A DNA stretch of 64,000 nucleotides from a virus (IMGVR_UViG_3300048798_000032:39429-103428), one strand, 5' to 3'. Numbered from the stretch's first letter, positions 47,812-57,416 are shown. Numbers and translations: made by a program. Notes: generated by a model not told the origin, from the sequence alone.

Positions 47812-50800
47812 TCACTGCTGGCGGCCGAGCCGGGCTTTCCGGGTGTCGTTGACGCTCATCGCGGTGAACGCGGCCCGCACCTGCGACTGGAGCGCCCCCG
47901 CCGCCCACGCGTCGGGGAAGTTCGCGATGTAGTTCGTGTCCCCGCCGCCGCCCTGCGCCAGTTTCACAAGCTGGTCGGGGCGCACGACTGCTTCTGGCTT
48001 GCCGGTCATATTCGCTGCCAGCGACAGGCCCGGTGGCAGCCATGGGCCGTTGATTCCCTGGTCGTACCAGCCGTGGCTCTGCTCGTGAGCAGCGGCGGCG
48101 TCGGGGCTGCCGTAGACCGATTTGATGTAGCCGAGACCCCACCGGATCTGGGTGGCCGGGTCGGTGCGCCAGTCTGATCCCGCTGCCGCCATCTTGTCGG
48201 CGGGCAGGCTCTGCGGGATGCCGTAGGCGCCGCTGGAGGGGTTGGTGGCCAGGTAGTTCCAGCCTGACTCGCGCGTCCACAGGTAGTCCAGCGCGGGCCA
48301 CTGCCCCGACCAGCCCATGGTGGCAAGCAGCCGCTGTGCGATGGCCTGCGCGGTCCCCGTCCCGGCCGCCGCCGGGCTGGGGAAGGCCAGCGACGCAGCC
48401 GACGCGGCGGCGGTGACGGCGGTTTTCATCGCGGTCACCATGGACGATGCCATGTCGGTGGCGAACTGGCTGGACATGTTCACCGCGTACTGCCCGGACA
48501 GGACCGCCGCGTTGCCCTGGTCGACGAGGCCGCCAGCGGAGAAACCGGGCACGTTGTGGGCTTTCATCAGCGGCGCCACGAACGGGGTCAGGTGCTTGGG
48601 GACGACAGTTTCACCGGGTTCCAGCATCGCGGGCACCTTGTCGCCGCCGCCGTAGCCGGGGATCCGGCCGCCGGCGGCCAGTTCCGCGCCGCCGAGGCCG
48701 GTTTTCGCGTGCCCCGACAAGGTGGGGAACCCGGTGCCGGTGATCTTGTAGGAGCCGTCGCCGGTCATGACGATTTCCAGTGCCCGTTTCACCGGGATGT
48801 GCACCACCCGGGCGATCATGCTGGCGATCTGGCTGGTGGAGTCCTGGGCGGCTTTCCCGGTGGCGATCAGGTCGTTGATCAGCCGGGTCCGCGCGCCCCG
48901 CGCCGCGTCGGACTGCGAGCCGTCCTTCGCGATGGCGTCCCCGTACAGCTTCGCCGCCGCCATCGCGTTCCCCAGCGACGTCGCGTTGTTTTGCAGCCAC
49001 GCCGACAGTGGCCTGATCTTGTCCGCGCCCGCATAGCCGGCCTGCTCGGCCATGTTGTAGATGGCTGTGCGGAGCGAGTCGTTCTTCAGCGCACCATCCT
49101 TCGCCGCCGGGTTCAGTTCGGTGGCGATCACCTGCGCGAGCGCGTGCGCGGGCGCGCTCCCGCTCTCCATCTCCGAGACGACCTTCTGCAGCGACGGCAG
49201 CAGCCGCCCCGACAGGGTGCCCTGCAAGACGTCGGACTGGAAGTTGATCCCGCTGAACGACGACCCAGGATCCTTCATGTCCGTCCCCAGGTTCCGGAAC
49301 GCGGTTCCCAGCCCGGCTATGGACTTCTTCGCCGGGTCCACCTTCCCGGGCATCCCGGCCAGCGCCTGATCGTTGAGGTGCAGGGAATCCCACAGCTTGT
49401 CGGCCTGCTGCCGGTTCAGCCCGAGTCCGATGGCGAAGACGTCGAACTCCTTGTGCGCGTCGGAGACGTTGTGGGTCTGGGTGACCAGTTCCTTCGCCAG
49501 CGACCGGGCAGTCGGGATCATGGCCGACGTGTTGCCGTGCGCCTTCATCACGGCCTCGGCAAAATTCGTGTACGCCTTCTGGCCACCGGAGGCGATGAAA
49601 ATGGCCTGCGACATGGCCTGGTTCAGGTTCTGGCTGATTGCGGCGGCGAGGTTTTTCGTGTCGGTGGCTAGGTCCGCTGAGGCGACGGTCAGTTTCGACT
49701 CGATTGAGTCCAGGTTCGCCATCGGGTCGTGCACCTTGCCCACCCAGGCGGCGAGGGACCTGAACGCGTCCGGCCCCTGATATCCGGCGACTTGCGCCAG
49801 CGCGTACAGCTCAGCCGTGGCCGCGCTGCTGCCCTTCGCCAGGGGGAGCATCGACGCGGCCATGTCCTTCCCGGCCTGGGTCAGCAGCCCGTACCCTTTG
49901 GACCCCATCCCCGCAGCCTGGGTCTGCAGCAGCATCGCGTTGTACAGGGAGACGGCATCGGTGATCGAGCCGTTCCATGTTGACCGCAGGGTGAGACTGC
50001 TGGCGCTGAGGCCATTCAGCGAGACCGCCTGGGTCTTGCTGGCCGCGCTCGCCTTTCCCTGGGCGCCGGCCAGGCTGTCCTCGGCTGCCGTGAGCCGGTC
50101 GTGGGCGGCGGACAGGCTGTCCGCCGACGCCTTCCCCGACTTCTGCAGCCCACTCAGTGACGACTGCGCGGAGGCGACCCTGGCCTGAGCGGACGCCAGC
50201 GACGAGCTGGCCTGGGCGATCCCCTGCAGGCTCGTCTTGCCAGCGGCCGCGTCCTTGGAGAGTGTCCCGATGCCCTGCGCGAAGGTGGTGAACGCCGACT
50301 CGCTGCCCGTCACCAGGCCGATGAACGTCGTATACGCCTGGGTGAGGTTGCTGGCCTTGGACTGCTGTTCTTCCATCGACAGGGTAACGGCGTCGACGGC
50401 GTTCGCGAGGATGCCGCCCCGCACACCCATCTCCCGGTAGCCCTCGATCAGGTTGTCAACCTTCTGCCGCATCACCGTGAGGGAGTCGGTGGACTTCACC
50501 CCGGCCAGATCCATCAGCGCCAGCGCCTGGTTGAACGTGTAGGCCCCGGTGGTCGTCTCAACCAGGCCCGAGCCGAGTTGCCGGACCTTGCCGGTTCCCT
50601 CCCCCACCACGTAGGACCAGGAGGTCGTCCCGCGCATCAGGGTGCCGACCTCGGCGTCCATGTTCTTCCCGGTGCCGAGCAGGGAATTGATCTCGGTGTT
50701 GAGCGCGGCGATGTTGTTCTTCAGGGCGATCGAGGCCCCGGCACCGGGGACGAACGCGTCCTTGACAGCCAGCCCGAACCCGGTGACGGCATGCCCGAGG

Positions 50801-52551
50801 TCAGCCCAGGTGCCGCTGGGGCCGAGGCCCTTGGCCAGGTCACCGAACGACGACCCGAACTGGCTGATGGTGGCCCGCGTGTCGTCGCCGATGCTGGTCG
50901 CCCACTGCGACCCCATCGGGCCTATGTCGTTCCAGCCCTTCATCACCGAGGCGAGGTTCTGGCCCTGAATCTCGCGGTTGACCGACCCGATGGCCGTGGC
51001 GATGCCGCCGAGGACAGCCTGGCTGGCGGTCATCCCGGCCACCTGGGAGTTGATGCCGCCGATGAACTTCCGCACCTCGGGGGTCGCCTGCGTGGACTCA
51101 TACCCGGCGTAGGCAATCGCGGCGGCGAGCGCGGCGAACGCGATCACGGTGCCGGTGGTCAGGCCGGCCGCGAGGAGTTTCCCGCTGCCGAGCAGCCCAT
51201 CGAAGCCGGCAACGGACTTCACCATGCTGGCCACGCCAGTGCCGACCCTGGTGAGGGCAGTGACCGCGAGGCCGCCCCACAGGTAGATGCCGTGCAAGGC
51301 CAGCGTGGCCTCCACGATCGGCCGGGGCAGATCACTGAACAGCACCAGCAGCTTCCCGGCACCACCGACCACGTCGAGCAGGAAATGCACGACGCCGGGG
51401 TCTTTGCTCAGCAGGTTGACGATCGCGAGCCCCACGTCGCCGACGAGGCTGCCGAACTGGCTCAGGTACCCGACCCCGGATTGCAGCAGTCCGCCCATGG
51501 TCCGCTGGCTGCCGACCCAGATGTCAATGTTGGCGATCCAGCCTTCCATCAGGCTGGCCACCGAATGGATGGCCGGGCTGAGCAATCCGGCGCTCCGGTT
51601 GACCACGTTCAGGGCGCCGCCGTACAGTTCCAGCGCCTCGGGGGCCAGGGACTGCTGGAGCGCAACGAAATGCTTCGCCAGCGGCGGGATGCTGGAACCC
51701 AGCGCGTCGTTCGCCGAATCAACTGCGTTGAGATGGTTGTAGACGTCCACGGCGGCCGGCCAGAACGCGTACGCGGTGGCGGTGAGCACCGCGAGGGCAC
51801 CCCCCACCGCGATGACGCCCTCAATGGCCGCATCGAGGGCGATATGCCACACGCCAACGGAATGCGTGGCGCTCCCGAACAGTGGCACCGAGCCACCGAG
51901 CCAGCCACGGTAGGCGCGGCCCGCACCAGTCGCCGCGCCAGCGGCCCGCCCCGTGTCGCTGGCGAGCGCCTTCGTCGCCACGTCCGCGGCTACGAGCCCG
52001 GCCGGGTTCGCGTCGAACTTGACCTGCTGGACGATCGGCAGGCTGGTCATCACCTTGGCGGCAGCCTCGACACGCTCAAAACTGACCGTCTGCATGTCGG
52101 CGTACACCGGGATGGTGGCGCCCTTCGTGTTGGTTACGAAGATGCGCGCGGCCTGCTGCGTCTTGAGCAGGCTCGCCTGGTCGATGCCGAACTCAACCGG
52201 CACCGTATCGCCAGCGAGTGCCCCGAGCGCCGCGCGGGCTTTCACCACCGATGCCGGATCGACGTCAAACTTCAGGGGAATGGACTTGCCGGCGGCCAGG
52301 GTGCCGAGTGCGGCGCGGGCTTTCGCCACGCTCCCCGGGTCGAGGGCGAACTTCAGCGGGGCATCCGCGCCACCGAGCAGCCCCAGTTCCGCCTTGATCT
52401 TCGCTACCGAACCCGCGTCCAGGTCCGCTTTGACGTTGACGGTGGGATCCAGCGACGACAGCTCGGACTTGATACCCGCTTGGGTCTTGGCCAGGAACCC
52501 ACGGAAGTCAGGTGCGATTGCTATAGCGGCTGAGCCGGCCAGCACCGCCAT
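47812..52551 (-). CDS. tape measure protein with C-terminal lytic transglycosylase
   Basis: This 1579-aa protein sets tail length. The N-terminus is a repeat of short beta/helix units, the middle has long helices and membrane-like stretches (AALAAAIAYAGYESTQ, around LLAAGLTTGTVIAFA), and the C-terminal 130 residues form an SLT-type domain (ALDYLWTRESGWNYLATNPS, SGAYGIPQSLPADKM, WGLGYIKSVYG), the likely catalytic Glu being in RESGW. Such domains open peptidoglycan during injection. It has the longest ORF in the window. Confidence 0.93.
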   Translation of the reverse strand: MAVLAGSAAIAIAPDFRGFLAKTQAGIKSELSSLDPTVNVKADLDAGSVAKIKAELGLLGGADAPLKFALDPGSVAKARAALGTLAAGKSIPLKFDVDPASVVKARAALGALAGDTVPVEFGIDQASLLKTQQAARIFVTNTKGATIPVYADMQTVSFERVEAAAKVMTSLPIVQQVKFDANPAGLVAADVATKALASDTGRAAGAATGAGRAYRGWLGGSVPLFGSATHSVGVWHIALDAAIEGVIAVGGALAVLTATAYAFWPAAVDVYNHLNAVDSANDALGSSIPPLAKHFVALQQSLAPEALELYGGALNVVNRSAGLLSPAIHSVASLMEGWIANIDIWVGSQRTMGGLLQSGVGYLSQFGSLVGDVGLAIVNLLSKDPGVVHFLLDVVGGAGKLLVLFSDLPRPIVEATLALHGIYLWGGLAVTALTRVGTGVASMVKSVAGFDGLLGSGKLLAAGLTTGTVIAFAALAAAIAYAGYESTQATPEVRKFIGGINSQVAGMTASQAVLGGIATAIGSVNREIQGQNLASVMKGWNDIGPMGSQWATSIGDDTRATISQFGSSFGDLAKGLGPSGTWADLGHAVTGFGLAVKDAFVPGAGASIALKNNIAALNTEINSLLGTGKNMDAEVGTLMRGTTSWSYVVGEGTGKVRQLGSGLVETTTGAYTFNQALALMDLAGVKSTDSLTVMRQKVDNLIEGYREMGVRGGILANAVDAVTLSMEEQQSKASNLTQAYTTFIGLVTGSESAFTTFAQGIGTLSKDAAAGKTSLQGIAQASSSLASAQARVASAQSSLSGLQKSGKASADSLSAAHDRLTAAEDSLAGAQGKASAASKTQAVSLNGLSASSLTLRSTWNGSITDAVSLYNAMLLQTQAAGMGSKGYGLLTQAGKDMAASMLPLAKGSSAATAELYALAQVAGYQGPDAFRSLAAWVGKVHDPMANLDSIESKLTVASADLATDTKNLAAAISQNLNQAMSQAIFIASGGQKAYTNFAEAVMKAHGNTSAMIPTARSLAKELVTQTHNVSDAHKEFDVFAIGLGLNRQQADKLWDSLHLNDQALAGMPGKVDPAKKSIAGLGTAFRNLGTDMKDPGSSFSGINFQSDVLQGTLSGRLLPSLQKVVSEMESGSAPAHALAQVIATELNPAAKDGALKNDSLRTAIYNMAEQAGYAGADKIRPLSAWLQNNATSLGNAMAAAKLYGDAIAKDGSQSDAARGARTRLINDLIATGKAAQDSTSQIASMIARVVHIPVKRALEIVMTGDGSYKITGTGFPTLSGHAKTGLGGAELAAGGRIPGYGGGDKVPAMLEPGETVVPKHLTPFVAPLMKAHNVPGFSAGGLVDQGNAAVLSGQYAVNMSSQFATDMASSMVTAMKTAVTAAASAASLAFPSPAAAGTGTAQAIAQRLLATMGWSGQWPALDYLWTRESGWNYLATNPSSGAYGIPQSLPADKMAAAGSDWRTDPATQIRWGLGYIKSVYGSPDAAAAHEQSHGWYDQGINGPWLPPGLSLAANMTGKPEAVVRPDQLVKLAQGGGGDTNYIANFPDAWAAGALQSQVRAAFTAMSVNDTRKARLGRQQ

Positions 52552-52624
52552 TCAGACCCCTCCATCCGGAGTCTTCAGGCAGTAATGCGGTTACCCTGAG
52601 GGTCAGACCGCCAGGGGGCACATC

Positions 52625-52915
52625 ATGGGAGCAAACCGGGGCACCAGCCCGTCACCCGCGACCGGATGGGGGCGGCTCATCCCGCGCACCCGCTGGCAGG
52701 CCGTCGTGGCCATCGTGGCCGTGGCGGCAGCGGTGGTCATGCTGGTGTGGATCGCCACGCCGCAGGACCCGTTCAGCGCGCAGTGCCACCACGACAGCGC
52801 CCTGTATAACCGCGACGTGCAGGAGGCCAGGAACGCCACCAGCGGCGCGGCTCAGTTCGTGGACCTCACCGCCGCGCAGGCCGTCCTCGGCGCGGAAAAA
52901 CAGGACTGTGGCTAA
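52625..52915 (+). CDS. plus-strand moron: small membrane-anchored protein
   Basis: This 96-aa protein starts at ATG 52625 with AGGGGG upstream. It has a basic head, one hydrophobic span (AVVAIVAVAAAVVMLVWIA) and an extracytoplasmic tail with two Cys (AQCHHDSALYN, EKQDCG). It is transcribed against the tail genes, as expected of a moron that may be expressed in a prophage. Surface exclusion is one possibility. Confidence 0.5.
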   Translation: MGANRGTSPSPATGWGRLIPRTRWQAVVAIVAVAAAVVMLVWIATPQDPFSAQCHHDSALYNRDVQEARNATSGAAQFVDLTAAQAVLGAEKQDCG

Positions 52916-53382
52916 GCGCCTTCACTCTGCACCAGGTGCAGCGGCGGCTCCTGCCCGGTCATCGCCCGGTAGGCCGCGACTGTCATCGCCTTCCGCTTCC
53001 GCACCGCGATTCCCGGCCGCTCGACCGGCTCCGGTCTCGCCGGTGCCCGGTCTTTGCTGTGAACGGCCGCGTACATCCAGCCGAACGCCCGGACCGCGTC
53101 GATGAGGGAGGCGAGCAGCATCTGGTCTGCCGACCATGGGGCTTTCGCCGGGTCTGCGCCTTCGGAGGCTTGCGCCGCCAGTTCCGGCTCAGCGGCCCGC
53201 AGGGCGGTCATGGTGGCCGACTCGGGCGGCAGGTGGTGGACGAGGGCACCAAGCTTGCGCCACGTCAGCGATGTGCCGGGATGCCACAGGTCCAGCAGGT
53301 CGATCCGGTAGTAGCGGTGCAGGTCAGCCTCGACAGCGCTCCCGTGCTGGGTCAGGAGCCCGGCGAGGCGCTGGATTCCCCC
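52912..53382 (-). CDS. tail assembly chaperone T extension (made by -1 frameshift)
   Basis: This frame has no good start of its own at its upstream end, but it continues the chaperone after a -1 shift at 53382-53376. It reads IQRLAGLLTQHGSAVEADLH, YYRIDLLDLWHPGTSLTWRK, then MTALRAAEPELAAQASE and APWSADQMLLASLIDAVRAF. This is the G-T fusion product known in siphoviruses, which recruits the tape measure protein. An internal ATG (53211) marks the part that appears as a separate ORF. Confidence 0.7.
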   Translation of the reverse strand, partial: GGIQRLAGLLTQHGSAVEADLHRYYRIDLLDLWHPGTSLTWRKLGALVHHLPPESATMTALRAAEPELAAQASEGADPAKAPWSADQMLLASLIDAVRAFGWMYAAVHSKDRAPARPEPVERPGIAVRKRKAMTVAAYRAMTGQEPPLHLVQSEGA

Positions 53383-53699
53383 GGCTCAGCCCCGGAATGG
53401 TCCTTCCAGCGCTTCCACAGCTCGTTGTAGCCGCCGGCGCTGAGTTCGCTGGCGTCGAACCTTGCCCACTGGCTGCCCAGGCCAGCGCGCACCATGTCGG
53501 CAACGATCGTCTCCCCATTCGCGGAAACGTGCCAGTCCATGTCGAGCAGGTGCGGCAGTTCGAACCGGTGGCCACCGAGGGTGAACCGGAACGGCTCATG
53601 CAGCGCCTCGGCCTGGTAGGCGTCCAGGTCGAACGCGTCCGGCTTCCCATTGGCCCTGTTCTCCCGCACCGGCCTGCCCGGTGCGCGTGGCGGCGTCAT
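53352..53699 (-). CDS. tail assembly chaperone G
   Basis: This 115-aa protein includes FRFTLGGHRFELPHLLDMDW and FDASELSAGGYNELWKRWKD, the plan of siphovirus G-type chaperones. The candidate slippery heptamer GGGGGAA (0 frame G GGG GAA) lies 24-30 bases before its stop and leads into the T frame. Expected position between major tail and tape measure genes. Confidence 0.75.
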   Translation of the reverse strand: MTPPRAPGRPVRENRANGKPDAFDLDAYQAEALHEPFRFTLGGHRFELPHLLDMDWHVSANGETIVADMVRAGLGSQWARFDASELSAGGYNELWKRWKDHSGAEPGESSASPGS

Positions 53700-54298
53700 G
53701 AGTTGCTCGCGGCGGGAGTCAGCGGCGAGTTGTCCAGCCGGTAGCAGGTGACCTCGTTCGCGTCCGGGTAGGCGGTGATGGTGAGGTCGTACATGGCCAC
53801 GTTGTTCGGCGCATACGTGACGTTGGCGCGGGTGGTGACCTCCCCGGCGGGCAGGTAGAACTGCTGAATCACCGGGCCGTCAGCGACCCGGAACAGCCAG
53901 CCGCGCCGGTCGGGCACCGCCGACGAGGTTTCCGCCACCGTCCGCAGCCCCGACGCCCGCGTCAGCGACGCGAGCGGGGTCCGGAACATGACGGACTGGC
54001 AGATGTCCCGTTCCGTCTCCAGCATCACCACCTGGATCGTCTTCGTCTCATCGGTGTACAGCACCCGGAACGGGGACAGGATGCCGATGGCCATCACGTT
54101 GACGGTGGTCTCACTGAACGCCTCGATCAGGCCGGTGGAGTCGCACGCCCCGACCGGGATCCATGCGGCGCCGGGAACCACGGTTGGGTCGGTGGGTGCG
54201 GCTGGGGCAGTGGCGGCGAAGTCGGTGGTGAACGCGACAGCGTTGCCCGCGGACAGGGTCAGGGACTCGTCGCGGTCCACAACAAAGGGGGTAGTCAA
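53696..54298 (-). CDS. major tail protein
   Basis: This 200-aa protein uses TTG 54298 as start (AAAGG upstream). It has the tail tube beta pattern (AAWIPVGACDSTGLIEAFSE, TIQVVMLETERDICQSV) and an Ig-like or polar end (LTITAYPDANEVTCYRL). The place next to the chaperone genes supports the call. Confidence 0.75.
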   Translation of the reverse strand: MTTPFVVDRDESLTLSAGNAVAFTTDFAATAPAAPTDPTVVPGAAWIPVGACDSTGLIEAFSETTVNVMAIGILSPFRVLYTDETKTIQVVMLETERDICQSVMFRTPLASLTRASGLRTVAETSSAVPDRRGWLFRVADGPVIQQFYLPAGEVTTRANVTYAPNNVAMYDLTITAYPDANEVTCYRLDNSPLTPAASNS

Positions 54299-54348
54299 TG
54301 GTTCGCCTTTCTAAGCGGGCAGCAGCAGCAGCGGCAGGGATTCCCTGT

Positions 54349-54774
54349 TCAGCCGGGAATTGCGTGGCAGTAAAGCTCGTAGGTGGCGTTGCACCTGCGG
54401 ACGGCCAGATCCTGGTAGGTCAGCCAGCCGGGGCCTTTGACCGTGCTCACCAAGCCGATGACGGCGTTCCCGGCGATCTGGCCTTGCAGCGCGAAATGCA
54501 TCAGCTTCTGCACCTGGGCGCCGAGTTCCTGCGCTTGCATCCGGGTAGCGGCGAAGCAGTCGATGTCCACCACGGGCCGGTCCAGGATGCCCAGGATGTC
54601 CGTTCCGGTGGTCTTGGAAACCGCGACGACGGGGACGATGGACGCCAGGTTCTCGGGGGTCTCCGTGCAGACCCGCGCGGTCACCCCGTAGACGGCCTCA
54701 AGCTGGGCACCCAGCCACGGCACGAGGACGTTCTCAATGTCGGGGAAGATCGCGGGGATCGCCGGGTAACTCAA
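54349..54774 (-). CDS. tail terminator / neck protein
   Basis: This 141-aa protein has VLVPWLGAQLEAVYGVTARV and VVDIDCFAATRMQAQELGAQ, the pattern of tail-completion (gpU-like) proteins in HK97-type phages, and lies directly upstream of the major tail gene. Confidence 0.65.
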   Translation of the reverse strand: MSYPAIPAIFPDIENVLVPWLGAQLEAVYGVTARVCTETPENLASIVPVVAVSKTTGTDILGILDRPVVDIDCFAATRMQAQELGAQVQKLMHFALQGQIAGNAVIGLVSTVKGPGWLTYQDLAVRRCNATYELYCHAIPG

Positions 54775-55136
54775 TCCCGTGCCCCTTCGATGAGGGCTTT
54801 CAGCAGCGTGTGACGTGCTGTTATGTTTTTATTGCCCCATTCGATCATGATCGCTTCGGGTGCGTCGTTTTCGACCATGCACCAGGCCCGGTCACTGAGT
54901 ACCGTCGCGCCGGGCAGCCCGGACGGCCCCGAGGAAATATGGAACGACTCTTTGTACCGGCCCCGGTGCGGGTCGGGCCTGCCGTCCCAATCGTCGTCCT
55001 GCTTCGCCACCGGGGCGGTCGCGATGGCCAGCGCCATGACAGCCTCACCCCGGCGCACCATTTCGGCTTCCATCTCCGGGGCGCGCATCAACTCGCCGAT
55101 CGCGGCGTAGCTCATCTCGACGGTGACATCTGCCAT
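54771..55136 (-). CDS. HK97 gp10-like neck protein
   Basis: This 121-aa protein includes MVRRGEAVMALAIATAPVAK, RGRYKESFHISSGPSG and MIEWGNKNITARHTLLKAL, the typical gp10-like order with a terminal helix. It overlaps the tail terminator by four bases. It connects head and tail. Confidence 0.72.
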   Translation of the reverse strand: MADVTVEMSYAAIGELMRAPEMEAEMVRRGEAVMALAIATAPVAKQDDDWDGRPDPHRGRYKESFHISSGPSGLPGATVLSDRAWCMVENDAPEAIMIEWGNKNITARHTLLKALIEGARD

Positions 55137-55161
55137 GGCGTGCCCCCGTCCGGTTAGGGTG

Positions 55162-55719
55162 ATGAGCGTGACGGCAGACGATCCCCTGGTGGAGTTCCTG
55201 GGAAAGCGCATCAACGAGGACGAGGCGGCGGCGAGGGCGGTTAAGCCGCTGGGTTACACGGCCGACATGGGCGGCCACCGGCTCGACGAGACGTTCTCCC
55301 ACGCCAGGATCCGTTTTGCGAGCGAGGATGGCCGGTCGGGCATCGAACCCGACGAGGTGGCCAGCCAGCATTTCGGCCGCCACGACCCGGCGCGTGCACT
55401 CCGTGAGGTCAGCGCCAGCCGCGAACTCATCGGCCAGTACGAGCGCCTGCTGAGGATACAGGAACGCCACGAGCGCGAATGCGCGGCCTACGCCGCTGCC
55501 GTCGAGCACGAACGGCTGACCGGGCGCTGGCCGGAAGACGCGGGTGAACCCGGCTCACGGCAGCGTGCGATTCAGCGGGAGAGCGACTACCTGGCCCCGA
55601 TGCTGTCGATCCTGCGTGGTCTCATCGCCGGCCGGGCAGCCGTCTGGTCCGGTCACCCGGACTACGGGGCAGCAGCCGCAAAGCCGGGTCAGCCGGTGAT
55701 CTTCAGCAGTTCAACCTGA
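55162..55719 (+). CDS. plus-strand DUF6221-like protein
   Basis: This 185-aa protein starts at ATG 55162. DDPLVEFLGKRINEDEAAAR, FGRHDPARALREVSASRELI and GHPDYGAAA match the DUF6221 family common in Streptomyces phages and genomes. It runs against the late genes, with its end overlapping the neighbouring minus-strand gene by about 30 bases. Function unknown. Confidence 0.7.
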   Translation: MSVTADDPLVEFLGKRINEDEAAARAVKPLGYTADMGGHRLDETFSHARIRFASEDGRSGIEPDEVASQHFGRHDPARALREVSASRELIGQYERLLRIQERHERECAAYAAAVEHERLTGRWPEDAGEPGSRQRAIQRESDYLAPMLSILRGLIAGRAAVWSGHPDYGAAAAKPGQPVIFSSST

Positions 55720-56084
55720 AGTACACCCGGTGCCCCGGTGAACGGGGACTGGAAAGCACCCGGTGTGCCGGACACCTCCCACGTCTCCTCGTTGATCACG
55801 ACCAAATCCGTCAGCCCTATCTGGGTACCGGGGGGGAAGAACGCGGTGTACCCGGCCGAGACGATGTACTGACCCGACCGGGATTCAGCGAACGAGGACG
55901 CACGGGTGGCACGGGGTGCGAGCTTCAGCATCAGCGGCTCGAGCACCGCGTTGACGACGGTGGTGGCTATCGTGCCGTAAATGTCGTTGCCGAGGGCGTC
56001 GGTCCCGGTGACGCCCTGGGTCAGGATGGTGACCGGTGTCCCACCGGGCCAGTCGGAGGTCAGCGCGACACTGCTGCTCACCAT
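55689..56084 (-). CDS. head closure / neck protein
   Basis: This 131-aa protein includes TPVTILTQGVTGTDALGNDI and a beta-rich end (DLVVINEETWEVSGTPGAFQ), as in head-completion proteins. The start now reads ATG GTG AGC. The GTG (56081) may be the original start, since the ATG and its GGAGG ribosome site lie in the inserted TnpB element. Confidence 0.62.
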   Translation of the reverse strand: MVSSSVALTSDWPGGTPVTILTQGVTGTDALGNDIYGTIATTVVNAVLEPLMLKLAPRATRASSFAESRSGQYIVSAGYTAFFPPGTQIGLTDLVVINEETWEVSGTPGAFQSPFTGAPGVLQVELLKITG

Positions 56085-56182
56085 GACCTCCGGAGGATGC
56101 CCCGCCGTTCACGGCGGGGAGGAATCCGGTGCCGTGCTCCGCGCGGCACATGTCTTACGGTCATGTCGGATATCCTGTAAGC

Positions 56183-57412
56183 ATGAGGACGGCGTATAAG
56201 TGCCGGGCGTATCCCGGCGAGGCGCAGCAGCAGATGCTTGCGCGTACGTTCGGCTGCGTCCGCGTCGTCTGGAACCGCACCCTGGCTGACCGGCACCGGC
56301 TGTACCACGCTGAGGGCAAGAGCCTGACCTACGCCGCGTCCGATGCGGCGCTGACCGTCATGAAGAAAGACCCGGACCTCGCCTGGCTCAACGAGGTGTC
56401 TTCGGTCCCGCTTCAGCAGGCGCTGCGGCATCAGTACAAGGCGTTCAGTAACTTCTTCGCCAAGCGCGCCCGCTACCCGCGTTTCAAGTCCCGACAGTCT
56501 CGCCAGTCGGCCACCTACACCCGGTCGGCGTTCCGCATGAAGGACGGCGCGCTGTTGCTGGCCAAGATGGATGAGCCGCTCCCGTTCGTCTGGTCGTGGC
56601 CGGATGTGGACGTGACCAGCCTCGACCCGACGACGGTGACGGTTTCCCGCGATCCGTGCGGGCGCTGGTACGTCTCGTTCGCCGTTGACGTACCCGATCC
56701 GGCGCAGTTCCCGGCCACCGGAGCCGTCGTGGGCGTTGACCTGGGCATCAAGGACTTCGCCGTGACCTCGGACGGGGAGAAGATCGCCAACCCGCGGCAC
56801 CTGGCCAAGCGGGAACGTAACCTTGCCCGCTACCAGCGCAGGCTCGCCCGCTGCCAGCGCGGCTCCGCGAACCGGGCCAAGGCGAAAGCTAAGGTTGCCC
56901 GCGCCCACCGGAAAGTCCGCGCGTCCCGGGCCGACTTCCTGCACCGCACATCTGCCCGGCTCGTCCGCGACCACGACGTGATCGTGCTGGAAGACCTGGC
57001 CGTCCGCAACATGGTCCGCTGCCGGTCGCTGGCTAAGGCCATCTCCGACTGCGGCTGGGGCGAGTTCCGGCGTCAACTGGAGTACAAGGCGGAACGCCAT
57101 GGTCGGCATGTCATCGTGATCGACCGCTGGTTCCCGTCCAGCAAGACCTGCTCGGCCTGCGGGCACCTGCTCGCCGGGTTGAGCCTGAAGACGAGGCACT
57201 GGACGTGCCCCGCCTGCGGCACCCTGCACGACAGGGACGTTAACGCCGCGAAGAACATAGCTGCGGCTGGTCGAGCCGTAGCCGGGAGCGATCCCGGCGA
57301 TGCCTGCGGAGCTGGTGTCAGACACGGCGGGGCAACCCCCGTGCAGTCGGCTGTGAAACAGGAACCCCGGCGGGTGACCGCTGGAATCCCCGTCCTTCAG
57401 GGCGGGGAGTAG
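56183..57412 (+). CDS. tnpB: TnpB RNA-guided nuclease
   Basis: This 409-aa protein starts MRTAYKCRAYPGEAQQQMLA at ATG 56183. The RuvC-like residues are present: Asp 186 (GVDLGIKDFAVTSDG), Glu 270 (IVLEDLAVRNM) and Asp 352 (CPACGTLHDRDVNAAKNI), with the zinc ribbon CSACG...CPACG. TnpB cuts DNA guided by an RNA made from the element's right end. All catalytic residues are intact. No TnpA gene is nearby. Confidence 0.9.
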   Translation: MRTAYKCRAYPGEAQQQMLARTFGCVRVVWNRTLADRHRLYHAEGKSLTYAASDAALTVMKKDPDLAWLNEVSSVPLQQALRHQYKAFSNFFAKRARYPRFKSRQSRQSATYTRSAFRMKDGALLLAKMDEPLPFVWSWPDVDVTSLDPTTVTVSRDPCGRWYVSFAVDVPDPAQFPATGAVVGVDLGIKDFAVTSDGEKIANPRHLAKRERNLARYQRRLARCQRGSANRAKAKAKVARAHRKVRASRADFLHRTSARLVRDHDVIVLEDLAVRNMVRCRSLAKAISDCGWGEFRRQLEYKAERHGRHVIVIDRWFPSSKTCSACGHLLAGLSLKTRHWTCPACGTLHDRDVNAAKNIAAAGRAVAGSDPGDACGAGVRHGGATPVQSAVKQEPRRVTAGIPVLQGGE

Positions 57413-57416
57413 TCAA
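57290..57416 (+). ncRNA. predicted right-end guide RNA (omega RNA) scaffold
   Basis: The end of tnpB and the right end fold into stem-loops: CCGGCGG-GTGA-CCGCTGG and CCCCGTCC-TTCA-GGGCGGGG. In this family the guide RNA covers the 3' end of tnpB and the right end, and the guide is the flanking DNA. The predicted 20-nt guide would be 57417-57436, inside the glycosyltransferase gene end. The left boundary is only approximate. Confidence 0.5.

Larger units (their letters stand above)
56082..57416 (+). mobile_element. TnpB element of the IS200/IS605 superfamily (no TnpA)
   Basis: It carries a complete TnpB gene flanked by subterminal hairpins with TTCA loops: left CCCCGCCG-TTCA-CGGCGGGG and right CCCCGTCC-TTCA-GGGCGGGG. 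The left flank is TCAC and the right end reads TCAA, as in IS608-type ends (TTAC/TCAA). Removing 56082-57416 joins the two neighbouring late genes with a perfect GTGA overlap, which supports these limits. No tnpA is present, so it would need a transposase in trans. Confidence 0.78.

Noticed and set aside
50578-52533. 651-codon plus-strand ORF antisense to the tape measure gene
   Set aside because: The tape measure reading is certain from its length and transglycosylase domain.
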